Shown: positions 1-9,332, counted from the first letter of the stretch. The stretch: 64,000 nucleotides of DNA from Thiospirochaeta perfilievii (GCF_008329945.1 NZ_CP035807.1:806001-870000), one strand, 5' to 3'. The notes: generated from the letters alone by a model not told the origin. Numbers and translations: made by a program.

Positions 1-504
1 AAAACAGACGGAACTTAGAAGAACTAAAAAGTCTCCCTTACCAATCCCGGAACCCTTTGTTACACTGATTAAGTATAGTCCTGTAACAGCAATAAACGCT
101 CCAATCCAAGTAGGTATACCTGTTTTATGTTTAAGAAAAACACCAAAGACTGGCACCAGTACTACGTATAGCCCTGTAATAAACCCCGCCTTACCTGCGG
201 TTGTAAACTGTAACCCTACCTGCTGAAGGGAAGCACCTAAGAAAAGAACTATACCTGCAATTAACCCAGCAATAAAAATATGCCTATTAGTTAATCTAAC
301 ATGCTGGGTATTCTGCTTAATACGTTTTTTTCTCATAAAAAATATTAAGGGAATTAATGAGACGGAACCAATGGCAAACCTCACTCCATTGTATAGGTAT
401 GGACCAATATACTCCATTCCTTTTAACTGGGCGACAAATGCAAAGCCCCAAATTGCTGATGTTAATAGTAGTAGAGCATCAGACCTTAATGTTTTATTTA
501 TCAT
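1..504 (-). CDS. EamA/DMT-family transporter, C-terminus cut by window edge
   Basis: Open frame of 168 codons read leftward from an ATG at 504 and still open at base 1, so only the N-terminal part is present. The translation begins MINKTLRSDALLLLTSAIWG and contains FVAQLKGMEYIGP, then several hydrophobic helices with LQQVGLQFTTAGKAGFITGL. This is the first EamA repeat of drug/metabolite-type inner-membrane transporters. Families of this type have about 10 helices and export amino acids or other metabolites; the substrate cannot be told here. It lies 12 bases downstream of the msrB-msrA gene on the same strand, so it is probably the last known member of a kinase-Msr-transporter operon. Confidence 0.85.
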   Translation of the reverse strand, partial: MINKTLRSDALLLLTSAIWGFAFVAQLKGMEYIGPYLYNGVRFAIGSVSLIPLIFFMRKKRIKQNTQHVRLTNRHIFIAGLIAGIVLFLGASLQQVGLQFTTAGKAGFITGLYVVLVPVFGVFLKHKTGIPTWIGAFIAVTGLYLISVTKGSGIGKGDFLVLLSSVCF

Positions 505-516
505 TTTTACCCTTAA

Positions 517-1347
517 TTAAAATATCTTTTTATATGTATGACAATACGGTTCTTTATTATTTTTTTGGTAATAATCTTGGTGATACTCTTCCGCTTTCCA
601 AAATTTACTCGCCTCAAAAAGCTCTGTAGCCACATCATACCCCTTACTCTTTAACAAGTTTATAACTTTTACAGCAGTTTCAAACTCTTCTTTATTTGAG
701 TAGAATATTGCTGATAAATATTGGGGACCAATATCTGGGCCTTGACCATTTTTCTGTGTAGAGTCATGAATTTCAAAAAAGAATTGAACTAACTCTCTAT
801 AACTTATTATTTTAGGATCATAACTAACCTTTACAACCTCTAAATGCCCTGTTTTTCCTGTACATACATCCTGGTAACTAGGATTATTTGTCACCCCACC
901 CATATAACCGGAGGTAACTAAATATACACCATCTTGCTTTTGAAATAGATGCTCAACACCCCAAAAACATCCACCTGCAAAGTATGCGGAACTAGATGGT
1001 TTAAACTTTATAGATAAGGAGTTTACACAGTATCTACTGTTTTTCTCAGTAAGGTTTTCACCTTTAAAAAGATGTCCTAGATGACCACCACAATTGGAAC
1101 AAAGAATCTCTGTTCTTCTACCATCAGCATCAATTTTTTTATCGATAGTCCCAGGTAGTTCATCATCGAAACTAGGCCACCCACACCCTGCATTAAACTT
1201 ATCGTCAGAGCTGTATAACCTAGTATCACACTGCTTACAGTGGTAAAACCCCTCTATAAAAAAGTCATCATACTCCCCTGAAAATGGTGCCTCAGTTCCC
1301 TTATATATAATTATATTCTCTTCTTCTTTTGTTAATTTATTACTCAT
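517..1347 (-). CDS. msrBA: Bifunctional methionine sulfoxide reductase MsrB-MsrA, cytosolic
   Basis: A 276-residue fusion with MsrB first and MsrA second. The MsrB half has two zinc-type cysteine pairs (CKQC at 37-40, CSNC at 83-86), the GWPSF motif and the catalytic Cys107 in RYCVNS. The MsrA half begins with GGCFWG (catalytic Cys127) and carries GPDIGPQY and the YHQDYY region. MsrA reduces the S epimer and MsrB the R epimer of methionine sulfoxide, using thioredoxin-type electrons. There is no signal peptide, so it should act in the cytoplasm. A second, exported MsrB-MsrA lies at 28881-29963. The start ATG at 1347 follows an AAGGA site and lies 20 bases after the histidine kinase stop, suggesting co-transcription. 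Confidence 0.95.
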   Translation of the reverse strand: MSNKLTKEEENIIIYKGTEAPFSGEYDDFFIEGFYHCKQCDTRLYSSDDKFNAGCGWPSFDDELPGTIDKKIDADGRRTEILCSNCGGHLGHLFKGENLTEKNSRYCVNSLSIKFKPSSSAYFAGGCFWGVEHLFQKQDGVYLVTSGYMGGVTNNPSYQDVCTGKTGHLEVVKVSYDPKIISYRELVQFFFEIHDSTQKNGQGPDIGPQYLSAIFYSNKEEFETAVKVINLLKSKGYDVATELFEASKFWKAEEYHQDYYQKNNKEPYCHTYKKIF

Positions 1348-1367
1348 ATATTTATCCTTAAAAAATC

Positions 1368-3257
1368 TTATACTATTTGAGATGGAAAGTCCAATAAAAA
1401 GGTTGTTCCATTATTTTTGGAACTTGTGCAAGATATCTGTCCTCCAAGCTTCTGTGTTACCAAGTTATATACAATATGCATTCCTAAACCACTTCCGCCT
1501 TTGCCTCTTTTTGTTGTAAAAAAAGGATCGTATATTTTTTTTACTTCCTCTGGGCTCATTCCCTTTCCATTATCTTTGTAAATAAAATGTATACGTTCAT
1601 TTTCTAAATATATATCAATGCTTATTACACCGTTAGGGATATTTTCAAACCCATGTTTTATTGAGTTTAATATAAGGTTTGTTAATATTTGGGCAATTGC
1701 TCCAGGATAACTTTTAACAGTTATAGATTCATCACAATTAACTTCTACTATATGGGTTGTTTTTTTAAAATTCGGATGTAGACTTGTAAGGATTTCATTA
1801 ATATATTTTTTCATTCTAAAAACCCGAACTTCTTCGCTTGATTGATCTACAGCAACCTGTTTAAAACTACTAATTAGATTAGAAGATCTTTTACTATTTG
1901 AAAGGATTAAAGATGTAGTACTTAACACGTTTTCACAATAAGTAGAAAACATACTTTTTGCCATAGTATTTTCTTTATAGGATTTATATAACTCTTCTGT
2001 TTTATCTTGTAGATATGATGCAGCTGTTACAATGATTCCAATAGGTGTATTTATTTCATGGGCTACACCGGCAACCATTCCTCCTAAACTTGCAAGCTTT
2101 TCAGACTCAATAACCTTCTCTTGAGCATCATTTAGGGATTCTAAAGCTGATCTTAAATCCTTTGTCTGCTTCTCCACCTCCCTTTCTAAAAGGACTTTGT
2201 TATTGTTTATTTTTAAGTATGCATCCTTTAGCTCTGTCTCTCTTTCTAATATAACTTTGGACATATTAGTTACTGATTTTGCTAGAAGATCCATCTCTTC
2301 TAATGCTAGTGACCTAATTGTTATATCATATTCACCTAGAGCTATCTCCCTTGTGGAGTTTAATAGGGCATTAATTCCGTTATATATAGTTTTACTAAAC
2401 CTTCTTCCTATAATAATAGCTATCGAAATTAGGGATATTAGTATTATTATTAGGGGAAGAACTAATTTATATATAGTTTGATAAATGTTATCCATAGGAG
2501 TATAGAGGGATACCTGCCACCCTGTTTCTGGCATTTGAACTGTTTTTATATAGTACTTCTCATTGTTATATGTAGCATACTCCTTCTGTTTTTCTTCAAA
2601 AAGGTTATTCTCCCTTAACAAGACTTTTTTATAATCTGGATGATATACATAGACTCCTCTCTGATCTGTAACAAAGACTAACCTACTTGAGTTTTCTCCA
2701 TTTAGTAGGGCTAGAATCTCATCCATTTCTTTTATTGATATAAAAAGAGTTATTACTCCATCGCTATATTTTTTACTTAGAGTTACTGCTGATGAGTTTG
2801 TTTTGCTTGAGAGGAATGTTGATGACCAGTATGGTTTATCACTATGGGTAACAATTTTAAAATACTCATGTCCAGAGATATCGGTTCCTAATAACCTTTC
2901 ATCATTTGGGTATAAAGCCCTAATGTTTCCATATAAATCAGAAACCTGTATAGACCAAATTTTTTCACTATTCTCTGTTAAGATCCCTAGAAGTTTATTA
3001 AAATCCTCTGATGAGGTATTTCTAGTTGATTCTAAATTCTCTTTAATTATATTTAGCTCTAAAAGAGGACCCCTTATATAATCTCTTATCATTTTGGATA
3101 AAAGAGATATTTTAATATCATCCTCTTTTTTTAACGCTTTCTGAAAACTATCAACGGATAAGATTGTATTCGAGACCCCTAGAACTATCATAGGTAGTAA
3201 AATTGTAAAAATTATAAAATTTAATAAGAATCTATGTATAGTTCTACTTTTCCTCAT
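1368..3257 (-). CDS. Membrane sensor histidine kinase with periplasmic Cache-like domain
   Basis: A 629-residue protein. One N-terminal transmembrane helix is followed by a roughly 220-residue extracytoplasmic region resembling a double Cache sensor (GTDISGHEYFK and VTDQRGVYVYHPDY are typical). A second helix lies near residues 263-285, then HAMP and coiled-coil segments. The kinase core has an H box around VAGVAHEINTPIGI, an N box NLILNSIKHG, G1 DNGKGMS, F box DPFFTT and G2 GSGLGMHIVYNL. It lacks a receiver domain and no response regulator gene is adjacent, so its partner is unknown. It is first in an apparent operon with msrBA and an EamA transporter, which suggests but does not prove a redox or small-molecule stress input. 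Confidence 0.9.
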   Translation of the reverse strand: MRKSRTIHRFLLNFIIFTILLPMIVLGVSNTILSVDSFQKALKKEDDIKISLLSKMIRDYIRGPLLELNIIKENLESTRNTSSEDFNKLLGILTENSEKIWSIQVSDLYGNIRALYPNDERLLGTDISGHEYFKIVTHSDKPYWSSTFLSSKTNSSAVTLSKKYSDGVITLFISIKEMDEILALLNGENSSRLVFVTDQRGVYVYHPDYKKVLLRENNLFEEKQKEYATYNNEKYYIKTVQMPETGWQVSLYTPMDNIYQTIYKLVLPLIIILISLISIAIIIGRRFSKTIYNGINALLNSTREIALGEYDITIRSLALEEMDLLAKSVTNMSKVILERETELKDAYLKINNNKVLLEREVEKQTKDLRSALESLNDAQEKVIESEKLASLGGMVAGVAHEINTPIGIIVTAASYLQDKTEELYKSYKENTMAKSMFSTYCENVLSTTSLILSNSKRSSNLISSFKQVAVDQSSEEVRVFRMKKYINEILTSLHPNFKKTTHIVEVNCDESITVKSYPGAIAQILTNLILNSIKHGFENIPNGVISIDIYLENERIHFIYKDNGKGMSPEEVKKIYDPFFTTKRGKGGSGLGMHIVYNLVTQKLGGQISCTSSKNNGTTFLLDFPSQIV

Positions 3258-3326
3258 ATTTCTCCAAGTTTACTAACCTAATCTAATCATAATTATAGTT
3301 TGATACCTATGGATCTACAATAAAAT

Positions 3327-3988
3327 TTATTTAACTATATTATATCCCCTAGACTTCCAATCCCCTATTCCATAACGTAGATTATATATATTAGTAAAAC
3401 CATTATCAATTAGTATTCTAGCAGCAACAGTACTTCTATTCCCAGACTGACAGTAGACTAATATTGGTTCATTTTTATACTTTTCTAGCTCTTTTATATC
3501 CCTTTTTAAAAATTGAACAGGTAGAAGTGTGGCATTTTCAATAAAACCAGCCTCATACTCCCCCTGTGTTCTAACATCTAAAATAAAGGGTTTAATATTA
3601 GCCATTAGTGTTAAGGCCTCTTTAGCTGTTACCTCACTATACTTAGGAGATTCCAGCTCTAAAACAGTAAGATGCCCCTTATAATCACCTAGGGTAAAAT
3701 CATATTTTCCACTTTTTTTAATTTTTATATATGATGTCTCGCTACTCTTTTTAGGAAGTTTTTGATTTATTTCTAAACCAGGTATCACTAGGTTTAATAA
3801 ATCATTATTTGGTGTTTCAAGTACTATGTAGTCCCCTCTATAAACTGTAAAATTCATATTTTTATAATCTTTTATATTAATAATTCTTAGTCCGCCATCT
3901 AGCCTACCTGAGATTTTACTCTCTTCAGCAGTGGTACATGCTGCTAGAATTATTAATAAAGCTATTATTGTTAAACTATTTTTTTCAT
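3327..3988 (-). CDS. Rhodanese-domain lipoprotein; signal peptide shifted out of frame by one base
   Basis: The continuous frame from the ATG at 3857 gives 176 residues with a C-terminal rhodanese domain (FILDVRTQGEYEAGFI; active-site loop CQSGNRS with the catalytic Cys), typical of thiosulfate or persulfide sulfurtransferases. Reading further upstream in the same frame gives ...LTIIALLIILAACTTAEES, a lipoprotein signal with lipobox LAAC. The only ATG with a good ribosome site (AGGAG at 3997-4001) is at 3988, and it is followed by seven A residues (3979-3985 on the plus strand as T). With seven A the frame stops after five codons; with eight it would run straight into the signal peptide and rhodanese domain, giving about 220 residues. 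The indel may be a phase switch, transcriptional slippage, a mutation or a sequencing error. Confidence 0.75.
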
Positions 3989-4101
3989 CTTAAAATCTCC
4001 TATATATTTAAAAGATAATATAAGACATTAATAATAACAAGTATTATTAAGATTGATTATAGGGTTAAGAATTAGTATTATTTATTTAATAGGAGTTTAC
4101 T

Positions 4102-5379
4102 ATGGTAACAAGAGAAGATGTTTTAAAAGTATTAAGTCAAATTGAAGACCCAGATCTTCATAAAGATATAGTTACATTAGGCTTTATTAAAGAGCTAATA
4201 ATAGATGGATCGACAGTTAGTTTTTCCATGGAATTAACAATAGCTGGTTGTCCCTTAAAGAATATGTTTAAGGAAGAAGCAGAGAGAGTTGTATTAGAGT
4301 TAGATGGGGTTGATAAGGTTAATATAGTAATGACCTCTAGGGATAGAAAAAGAAGCAATGATACCGAGAGTTTGAAAAATGTTAAAAATATTATTGCTGT
4401 AGCCTCTGCTAAAGGGGGTGTTGGAAAGTCCACAGTAACCGCCACATTAGCTAGCGAGTTCGCATCTAAAGGTTATAAAGTGGGTGTACTAGATACAGAC
4501 TTGTTTGGTCCATCTCTAGCAACCCTTTATAATCAACACGATGTTAAAATTTACCAAAAGGGTGAAATGATGATTCCATTTGAATCAAATGGGATGAAGT
4601 TTATGTCATTTGGTTATCTAATTGGTGACTCCCCTGCTATAATGCGTGGTCCTATGGTTTCTGGTTATATAACACAGATATTAACCCAGGTTGATTGGGG
4701 AGAACTTGACTACCTATTTATAGATATGCCTCCAGGGACTGGGGATATACAGTTAACAATATCCCAAACTATTAAGTTAGATGGGGCTGTTATAGTTACA
4801 ACGAGATCCTCCCTATCATTAGTTGATGTAGTTAAGGGTATCTTAATGTTTGAAAAAGTTGAGATACCTATTTTAGGTGTAGTAGAAAATATGTCCCACT
4901 TTGTATGTGATAGTTGTGATAAGGAACACCATATTTTTGGGGAACAACGGGGAGATTTATCCGAGCGGTTTGGTATTGAGACTCTAGCCCATATACCTAT
5001 AGAGGCTACTAGAGCTGTACCATTTGATAAATACAAAACTAACGACTTAAATAGTGAGTTAGCAAATAACTTAGTAAGACAGTTAGGTGCTATTACATCT
5101 AAGGCTATAACCCCACCACAGGTAGCTTTAAGTAAGGATTTAGTTACAATTACATGGGATGATGGAACAGTTAAGGAAGTTCCTAACAAAGAGTTAAGGG
5201 ATAGTTGTAAATGTGCTCTTTGTGTAGATGAGTATACAGGAAAGAAAACTCTTAAAAAAGAAGATATACCAGAAGATATTCATGGAGAGAAGGCAGTTCC
5301 CCTTGGGAATTATGCTGTTTCCATACAGTGGAGTGATGGCCATACATCTAGTATCTATCCCTATAGCTCTTTAAAGTAG
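4102..5379 (+). CDS. apbC: Mrp/ApbC-type iron-sulfur cluster carrier ATPase with C-terminal DUF971
   Basis: A 425-residue protein with three parts. Residues 1-80 are a MIP18/DUF59 domain with LTIAGCPL. The middle is a deviant-Walker P-loop ATPase (SAKGGVGKST at 102-111, DTDLFGPS, DMPPGTGD) with the cluster-binding pair Cys269 and Cys272 (VCDSC). The end, from about residue 335, is a DUF971/GBBH-N-like domain (ITWDDGTVKEVP, CKCALCVDEYTGK). Mrp/Nbp35 proteins bind a [4Fe-4S] cluster between subunits and pass it to target apoproteins. The DUF59-Mrp-DUF971 order is known in several phyla. The start follows an AGGAG site and the gene ends in a strong terminator, so it is probably monocistronic. 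Confidence 0.93.
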   Translation: MVTREDVLKVLSQIEDPDLHKDIVTLGFIKELIIDGSTVSFSMELTIAGCPLKNMFKEEAERVVLELDGVDKVNIVMTSRDRKRSNDTESLKNVKNIIAVASAKGGVGKSTVTATLASEFASKGYKVGVLDTDLFGPSLATLYNQHDVKIYQKGEMMIPFESNGMKFMSFGYLIGDSPAIMRGPMVSGYITQILTQVDWGELDYLFIDMPPGTGDIQLTISQTIKLDGAVIVTTRSSLSLVDVVKGILMFEKVEIPILGVVENMSHFVCDSCDKEHHIFGEQRGDLSERFGIETLAHIPIEATRAVPFDKYKTNDLNSELANNLVRQLGAITSKAITPPQVALSKDLVTITWDDGTVKEVPNKELRDSCKCALCVDEYTGKKTLKKEDIPEDIHGEKAVPLGNYAVSIQWSDGHTSSIYPYSSLK

Positions 5380-5391
5380 CTATATTTTATT

Positions 5392-5419
5392 AAAAGGGGC
5401 TTTTTTAGCCCCTTTTTTT
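5392..5419 (+). terminator. Rho-independent terminator after the Mrp gene
   Basis: AAAAGGGGC, a T-rich loop, then GCCCCTTTTTTT forms a short GC hairpin followed by a T tract, directly downstream of the 5379 stop codon. Confidence 0.9.
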
Positions 5420-5501
5420 ATATCTCTGTTTCCTATGTCTATTATAGTAATTGAGTAAATTAAGATTTTGAATTATGGTAGTTTACTTTACGGAGATTTT
5501 T

Positions 5502-6827
5502 ATGAATAAAAAGATGACTACTTTTGCAATAACACTACCACTTTTTTTTGAAACACTACTAAGAACACTATTAATGAATGTTGATACATTTATGTTAAGT
5601 CAATACTCTGATAAAGCTGTAGCTGCAGTTGGTACGATACAGCAATTTACTTTTTTTGTAATGGTGATCTATTTAATGGCTTCAACAGGTTCAAGTATAT
5701 TGATCTCCCAATATTTAGGGGCAAAAAAGAGTGAAGATGCATCTAAAATAGCCCAATCTGCTGTTTTAGCAAATATTGGACTAGCTATTATTCTAAGTAC
5801 CCTTTTATACCTTTTATCAGACCTAATTATTAATAGTTTAGGTTTAGAACCCCAGGTTAGACTCTTTGCTTCAGACTATTTTAAGGTCTATGTACGCTTC
5901 TCAATATTCCAGGCAGTAAGCCTAGTATTTGCAGGAATTGTACGGAGTTATGGATACTCATATATCCCCCTTTATGTAAATATTGGAGCTAATATAATAA
6001 ATATTATTGGGAACTATCTATTTATTTTTGGTGCCCTTGGTTTTCCCCAGCTTGGGGTAAAAGGTGTTGCTATATCCACTGTTTTCAGTCAAGGTGCTGG
6101 AGCTTTTGTTATGATGTTAATAATAACTAGAATCCCAGAGATCAATATGTTTGCAATTAGAAAAATAAAAACACTTGGTACATATATAAAAGACATCCTA
6201 AAAATAGGAGTCCCATCAGCAGGAGAGTTTCTATCCTACAATTTGGCTCAAATAGTAATTCTATACATGGTTTCATCCCTAGGAACAGCATCTTTAGCTT
6301 CGTACACATATACAATAAATTTTACAAGATTCGCCTATATGTTATCTATATCCCTTGGAAATGCGACCCAGATATTAGTTGGGTATAGTGTTGGTTCTAA
6401 GGATATGGATGGTGCTTATAAAATTTGCCTAAAAAATCTAAAAATTGGAATTATCTCTTCTTTAATATTAGCTGGGACAATTGCAATATTTAGATTCCCA
6501 CTTATTAAATTAGTGACACTAGACCCTACAATTACAGCAATAACCTCTACTCTACTACTCCTAGCAGTAATCCATGAGATAGCAAGACCTCTGAATTTAG
6601 TGGTTATTGCGGGATTAAGGGGAGCAGGTGATGTAAAATACCCTGTATTTACAGGAATAATTATGATGTGGAGTATAGCTGTAACTCTAGCATATCTATT
6701 TGGTATAAAATTAGGTTATGCAATGGCTGGAATATGGATTGCTAGGCTTATTGAGGAGTGGTTAAGAGGTGGAGTAATATTAAAAAGATGGCTCTCTAGA
6801 AGATGGGAATCAAAAATTTTAGTATAA
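5502..6827 (+). CDS. MATE-family multidrug/toxin exporter
   Basis: About 441 residues, almost entirely hydrophobic with roughly 12 transmembrane helices. It has MATE features such as LLMNVDTFMLSQYSDKAVAAVG near the N-terminus and the internal repeat around IGVPSAGEFLSYNLAQ. MATE proteins export cationic drugs or metabolites across the inner membrane against Na+ or H+. An in-frame ATG at 5475 is available, but the ATG at 5502 is preceded at the right distance by CGGAGATTTTT and gives a conventional N-terminus, so 5502 is preferred. The substrate is not predictable and no neighbour obviously shares its function. Confidence 0.9.
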   Translation: MNKKMTTFAITLPLFFETLLRTLLMNVDTFMLSQYSDKAVAAVGTIQQFTFFVMVIYLMASTGSSILISQYLGAKKSEDASKIAQSAVLANIGLAIILSTLLYLLSDLIINSLGLEPQVRLFASDYFKVYVRFSIFQAVSLVFAGIVRSYGYSYIPLYVNIGANIINIIGNYLFIFGALGFPQLGVKGVAISTVFSQGAGAFVMMLIITRIPEINMFAIRKIKTLGTYIKDILKIGVPSAGEFLSYNLAQIVILYMVSSLGTASLASYTYTINFTRFAYMLSISLGNATQILVGYSVGSKDMDGAYKICLKNLKIGIISSLILAGTIAIFRFPLIKLVTLDPTITAITSTLLLLAVIHEIARPLNLVVIAGLRGAGDVKYPVFTGIIMMWSIAVTLAYLFGIKLGYAMAGIWIARLIEEWLRGGVILKRWLSRRWESKILV

Positions 6828-6851
6828 TTTAAATGAAATACGAAAATCCCC

Positions 6852-6880
6852 TTCCTATATCAAACTAAAAACGTGATAAT
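6852..6880 (+). promoter_or_regulatory. Candidate leaderless promoter of the DUF1015 gene
   Basis: TTCCTA (6852-6857, weak -35), a 17-bp spacer and GATAAT (6875-6880). The -10 ends 7 nt before the ATG at 6888, and no Shine-Dalgarno sequence is visible. Confidence 0.4.
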
Positions 6881-6887
6881 ATATAGT

Positions 6888-8180
6888 ATGACAGATTTAT
6901 TAAAACGATTTTCTTTAATGGGTATACATATTCCAGAAATACTTCTTCCCAATAATGTGGATATGAATAAATGGGCAGTTATAGCCTGTGATCAATTTAC
7001 TTCTGAAAAAGAGTACTGGATTAAAACAACAGAAATTGTTGATGATGGTCCATCAACCCTTAGATTAATACTACCTGAAGTCTACCTAAACGATAAAGAT
7101 AAAAAAGATAAAATAGACAGTATAAAAAATACTATGCGTAAGTATATTGAGAATAGAGTTTTACAACCACTTAAACCTGGATTTATATTAGTAAATAGAT
7201 CTACACCCTATACAAAGTCTAGAAAGGGTTTAATTATGGCTATAGATCTAGAACAGTACTGCTTTAAAGATGGAACCCAGTGTTTAATTAGACCTACTGA
7301 GGGAACAGTAATTGAGAGACTGCCTCCCCGTATTGAAATTAGGGAAAATGCCCCCCTTGATATTCCCCATATTTTATTATTAATAAACGATGAGAAAAAA
7401 GAGATTATAGAGGAAGCTTTTACCTATATAGATGAGTATGAAAAAGTTTATAATTTTGATCTGATGCAAAATGGTGGGAAAATTGCAGGTTATCTAATTT
7501 CTAAGGAAGAGCATTTAAATAGGATATGTAAATCCTTTGAAAAACTGTTTAATAAAAACAAGATGTTATTTGCTGTAGGGGATGGGAACCACTCCCTAGC
7601 ATCGGCAAAGGAGATTTGGGAACAACTAAAACTAGAGGGTGCAGCGAGTGACCACCCTGGAAGATATGCCTTAGTTGAAGTTAATAATATATATAACGAA
7701 GGTATAATTTTTGAACCAATACATAGAGTTTTATATGGAGTTAGAACCAGTAGCTTTATTGAGTTCTTAAAAAAGAGGGCTACAACAACTGCACAATATA
7801 ACTTATCCGAGGATGATGTAAAAAAAGATCTAAAACTAGATAAAGAGGAGCATAGGGTAGGATTTTTAAATAGTGGGATTTGGGGGTTATTAACAATCAA
7901 CGAACCAGAATTTAAACTCTCCTATGAAGTTGTTCAAAGGGTTATCGATGAATTCTTAATTTTAAACCCTAAGTGTAGTGTGGATTATATTCATGGGGAT
8001 GGTATTGCTAAAAACTTAGGGCAGAAAGAGGATAATCTGGTTCTATACTTTCCGGCTATTAAGAAAAATCGTTTCTTTAAGATGATAGAGGAGGATGGTT
8101 CCCTGCCTAGGAAAACATTTTCAATTGGAGAAGCTGAAGAGAAACGTTACTATATTGAATCAAGAAAATTGACTAGTTGA
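6888..8180 (+). CDS. DUF1015 family protein
   Basis: About 430 residues matching the DUF1015 family (COG4198) throughout. Recognisable segments are PNNVDMNKWAVIACDQFTSE near the N-terminus, GDGNHSLASAKEIWE in the middle and DYIHGDG near the C-terminus. Its biochemical function is not established. It is common in anaerobes and spirochaetes, and the conserved GDGNHS segment could be a ligand or active site. A GTG at 6873 extends the frame by five codons, but the ATG at 6888 sits 7 nt after a GATAAT box and gives the family-typical start, so it is preferred. The TGA overlaps the -35 box of the next promoter. Confidence 0.9.
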   Translation: MTDLLKRFSLMGIHIPEILLPNNVDMNKWAVIACDQFTSEKEYWIKTTEIVDDGPSTLRLILPEVYLNDKDKKDKIDSIKNTMRKYIENRVLQPLKPGFILVNRSTPYTKSRKGLIMAIDLEQYCFKDGTQCLIRPTEGTVIERLPPRIEIRENAPLDIPHILLLINDEKKEIIEEAFTYIDEYEKVYNFDLMQNGGKIAGYLISKEEHLNRICKSFEKLFNKNKMLFAVGDGNHSLASAKEIWEQLKLEGAASDHPGRYALVEVNNIYNEGIIFEPIHRVLYGVRTSSFIEFLKKRATTTAQYNLSEDDVKKDLKLDKEEHRVGFLNSGIWGLLTINEPEFKLSYEVVQRVIDEFLILNPKCSVDYIHGDGIAKNLGQKEDNLVLYFPAIKKNRFFKMIEEDGSLPRKTFSIGEAEEKRYYIESRKLTS

Positions 8181-8205
8181 CTATTCCATAAGTTGTATCT
8201 ATTAT
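8177..8205 (+). promoter_or_regulatory. Sigma-70-type promoter of the acetate transporter
   Basis: TTGACT (8177-8182), a 17-bp spacer and TATTAT (8200-8205). It is followed by a leader of about 28 nt containing AGGAG before the ATG at 8239. Confidence 0.65.
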
Positions 8206-8238
8206 GTACCCTCATTTATTTAGATATTAGGAGTTTTT

Positions 8239-8826
8239 ATGTCAAATTATTCACCTGTAGAAGTAGTAGATAACAGTGCAAATCCAGCACCCCTAGGTTT
8301 AGTTGGTTTTGGTTTAACTACCCTACTATTAAACTTTCATAATGCAGGTTTTTTCCCACTAAATTCAATGATAATGGGAATGGGTATAGCTGTTGGAGGT
8401 ATTGCACAAGTAATAGCGGGTATTTTAGAGTCAAAGAAAAATAATACTTTTGGAACCACAGCCTTTACTCTATACGGTTTTTTTTGGATTAGCCTTGTAA
8501 TTACATGGACATTTCCAGCCCTTGGAATTGCAAATGAGTCTTCGGCAATTGCTATGGCTGTATACCTACTCTTCTGGGGAGTATTTACCCTTGGAATGTT
8601 TGTTGGAACTTTAAAGATAAATAGAGCTCTTCAAGTTGTATTTTCTACTTTAACCCTATTATTCTTTTTATTAGCAATTTCAGATTTCTCAGGAAGCCAT
8701 TTAGTAAAAAAAATTGCAGGGTTTGAGGGTATAATATGTGGACTTTCCGCTCTATATGCAGCTATAGCCCAGGTTTTAAACGAACTATATGGAAGAGAAG
8801 TTATGCCAATTGGTGTTGTTAAATAG
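8239..8826 (+). CDS. Acetate uptake transporter, GPR1/FUN34/YaaH (SatP) family
   Basis: A 195-residue protein with six hydrophobic segments and the family signature NPAPLGL at residues 15-21, close to the N-terminus as expected. The family moves acetate and succinate with protons, or forms acetate channels in the inner membrane. Length and helix count match bacterial SatP. The ATG follows TTAGGAGTTTTT, a good ribosome site. It has its own promoter at 8177-8205 and a strong terminator at 8851-8876, so it is a single-gene transcription unit. No acetate kinase or acetyl-CoA synthetase gene is near, but a long-chain acyl-CoA ligase lies at 24061-25758. Confidence 0.92.
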   Translation: MSNYSPVEVVDNSANPAPLGLVGFGLTTLLLNFHNAGFFPLNSMIMGMGIAVGGIAQVIAGILESKKNNTFGTTAFTLYGFFWISLVITWTFPALGIANESSAIAMAVYLLFWGVFTLGMFVGTLKINRALQVVFSTLTLLFFLLAISDFSGSHLVKKIAGFEGIICGLSALYAAIAQVLNELYGREVMPIGVVK

Positions 8827-8850
8827 GTTTAAAATCCAAGTTATTATAGA

Positions 8851-8876
8851 AGTCTCCCTATGGGAGGCTTTTTTTT
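8851..8876 (+). terminator. Rho-independent terminator after the acetate transporter
   Basis: AGTCTCCC, loop TAT, GGGAGGCT, then a run of eight T. The stem includes one G-T pair. Confidence 0.88.
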
Positions 8877-8910
8877 GGCATAAAATTTGCATCTTATTAA
8901 ATATTGCTAG

Positions 8911-8982
8911 GTTCTAATAGAGATTATTATAACTTTAGCAAAATTTAGAACATAAGTGTAGTTTTAACATACTTTAAACTAC
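8911..8982 (+). repeat. Two inverted repeats ahead of a small orphan gene
   Basis: GTTCTAA (8911-8917) pairs with TTAGAAC (8945-8951), and GTAGTTT (8958-8964) pairs with AAACTAC (8976-8982). Both lie in the 175-nt region between the terminator and the ATG at 9001. They may be operators or a structured leader. A related GTAGTTTAAA/TTTAAACTAC pair occurs at 22550-22587. Confidence 0.4.
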
Positions 8983-9000
8983 CCATTTGTAGGAGATTTT

Positions 9001-9309
9001 ATGAATACCAGATTTAGACCCTTTGATACAGCAAAGGATATTATAAATGCTTGTGGATTAGACATAAGTTATTTTTATGATGATTTAATATTTTCGGATC
9101 ACTCCCTCTTTATTTTACAATTTGATGATCACCGCCCAGAAGTTATTAAACTGTTTTTTAACAGAGATTGTGAATTAGATAAAAAAATAGAGATAAAAGA
9201 TAAGCTTTATAAGGAAGGACTTGAGCGGGGTATAGCTCTAATGGATGAGGGGATGTTTTTCCTCAGGGATTCCCATGAAACAGGGGAAATATCAATATAT
9301 TATGAGTAG
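9001..9309 (+). CDS. Uncharacterised 102-residue soluble protein
   Basis: I do not recognise a family. The product is acidic and hydrophilic, with no signal peptide, membrane helix or cysteine cluster (one Cys near residue 19, one near 60). It contains FILQFDDHRPEVIKLFFNRDCE and ends in EISIYYE. Coding status is supported by a strong AGGAGATTTT ribosome site just before the ATG, isolation between a terminator and the next promoter, and codon use like its neighbours. Its leader carries two inverted repeats, which suggests regulated expression. It could be a small domain of unknown function specific to this lineage. Confidence 0.7.
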   Translation: MNTRFRPFDTAKDIINACGLDISYFYDDLIFSDHSLFILQFDDHRPEVIKLFFNRDCELDKKIEIKDKLYKEGLERGIALMDEGMFFLRDSHETGEISIYYE

Positions 9310-9332
9310 TAATAATTATAGAGAGACAAGCA

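Noticed and set aside
4710-5189. Long antisense ORF across the Mrp gene
   Set aside because: Mirror of conserved Mrp codons with no start signal of its own.
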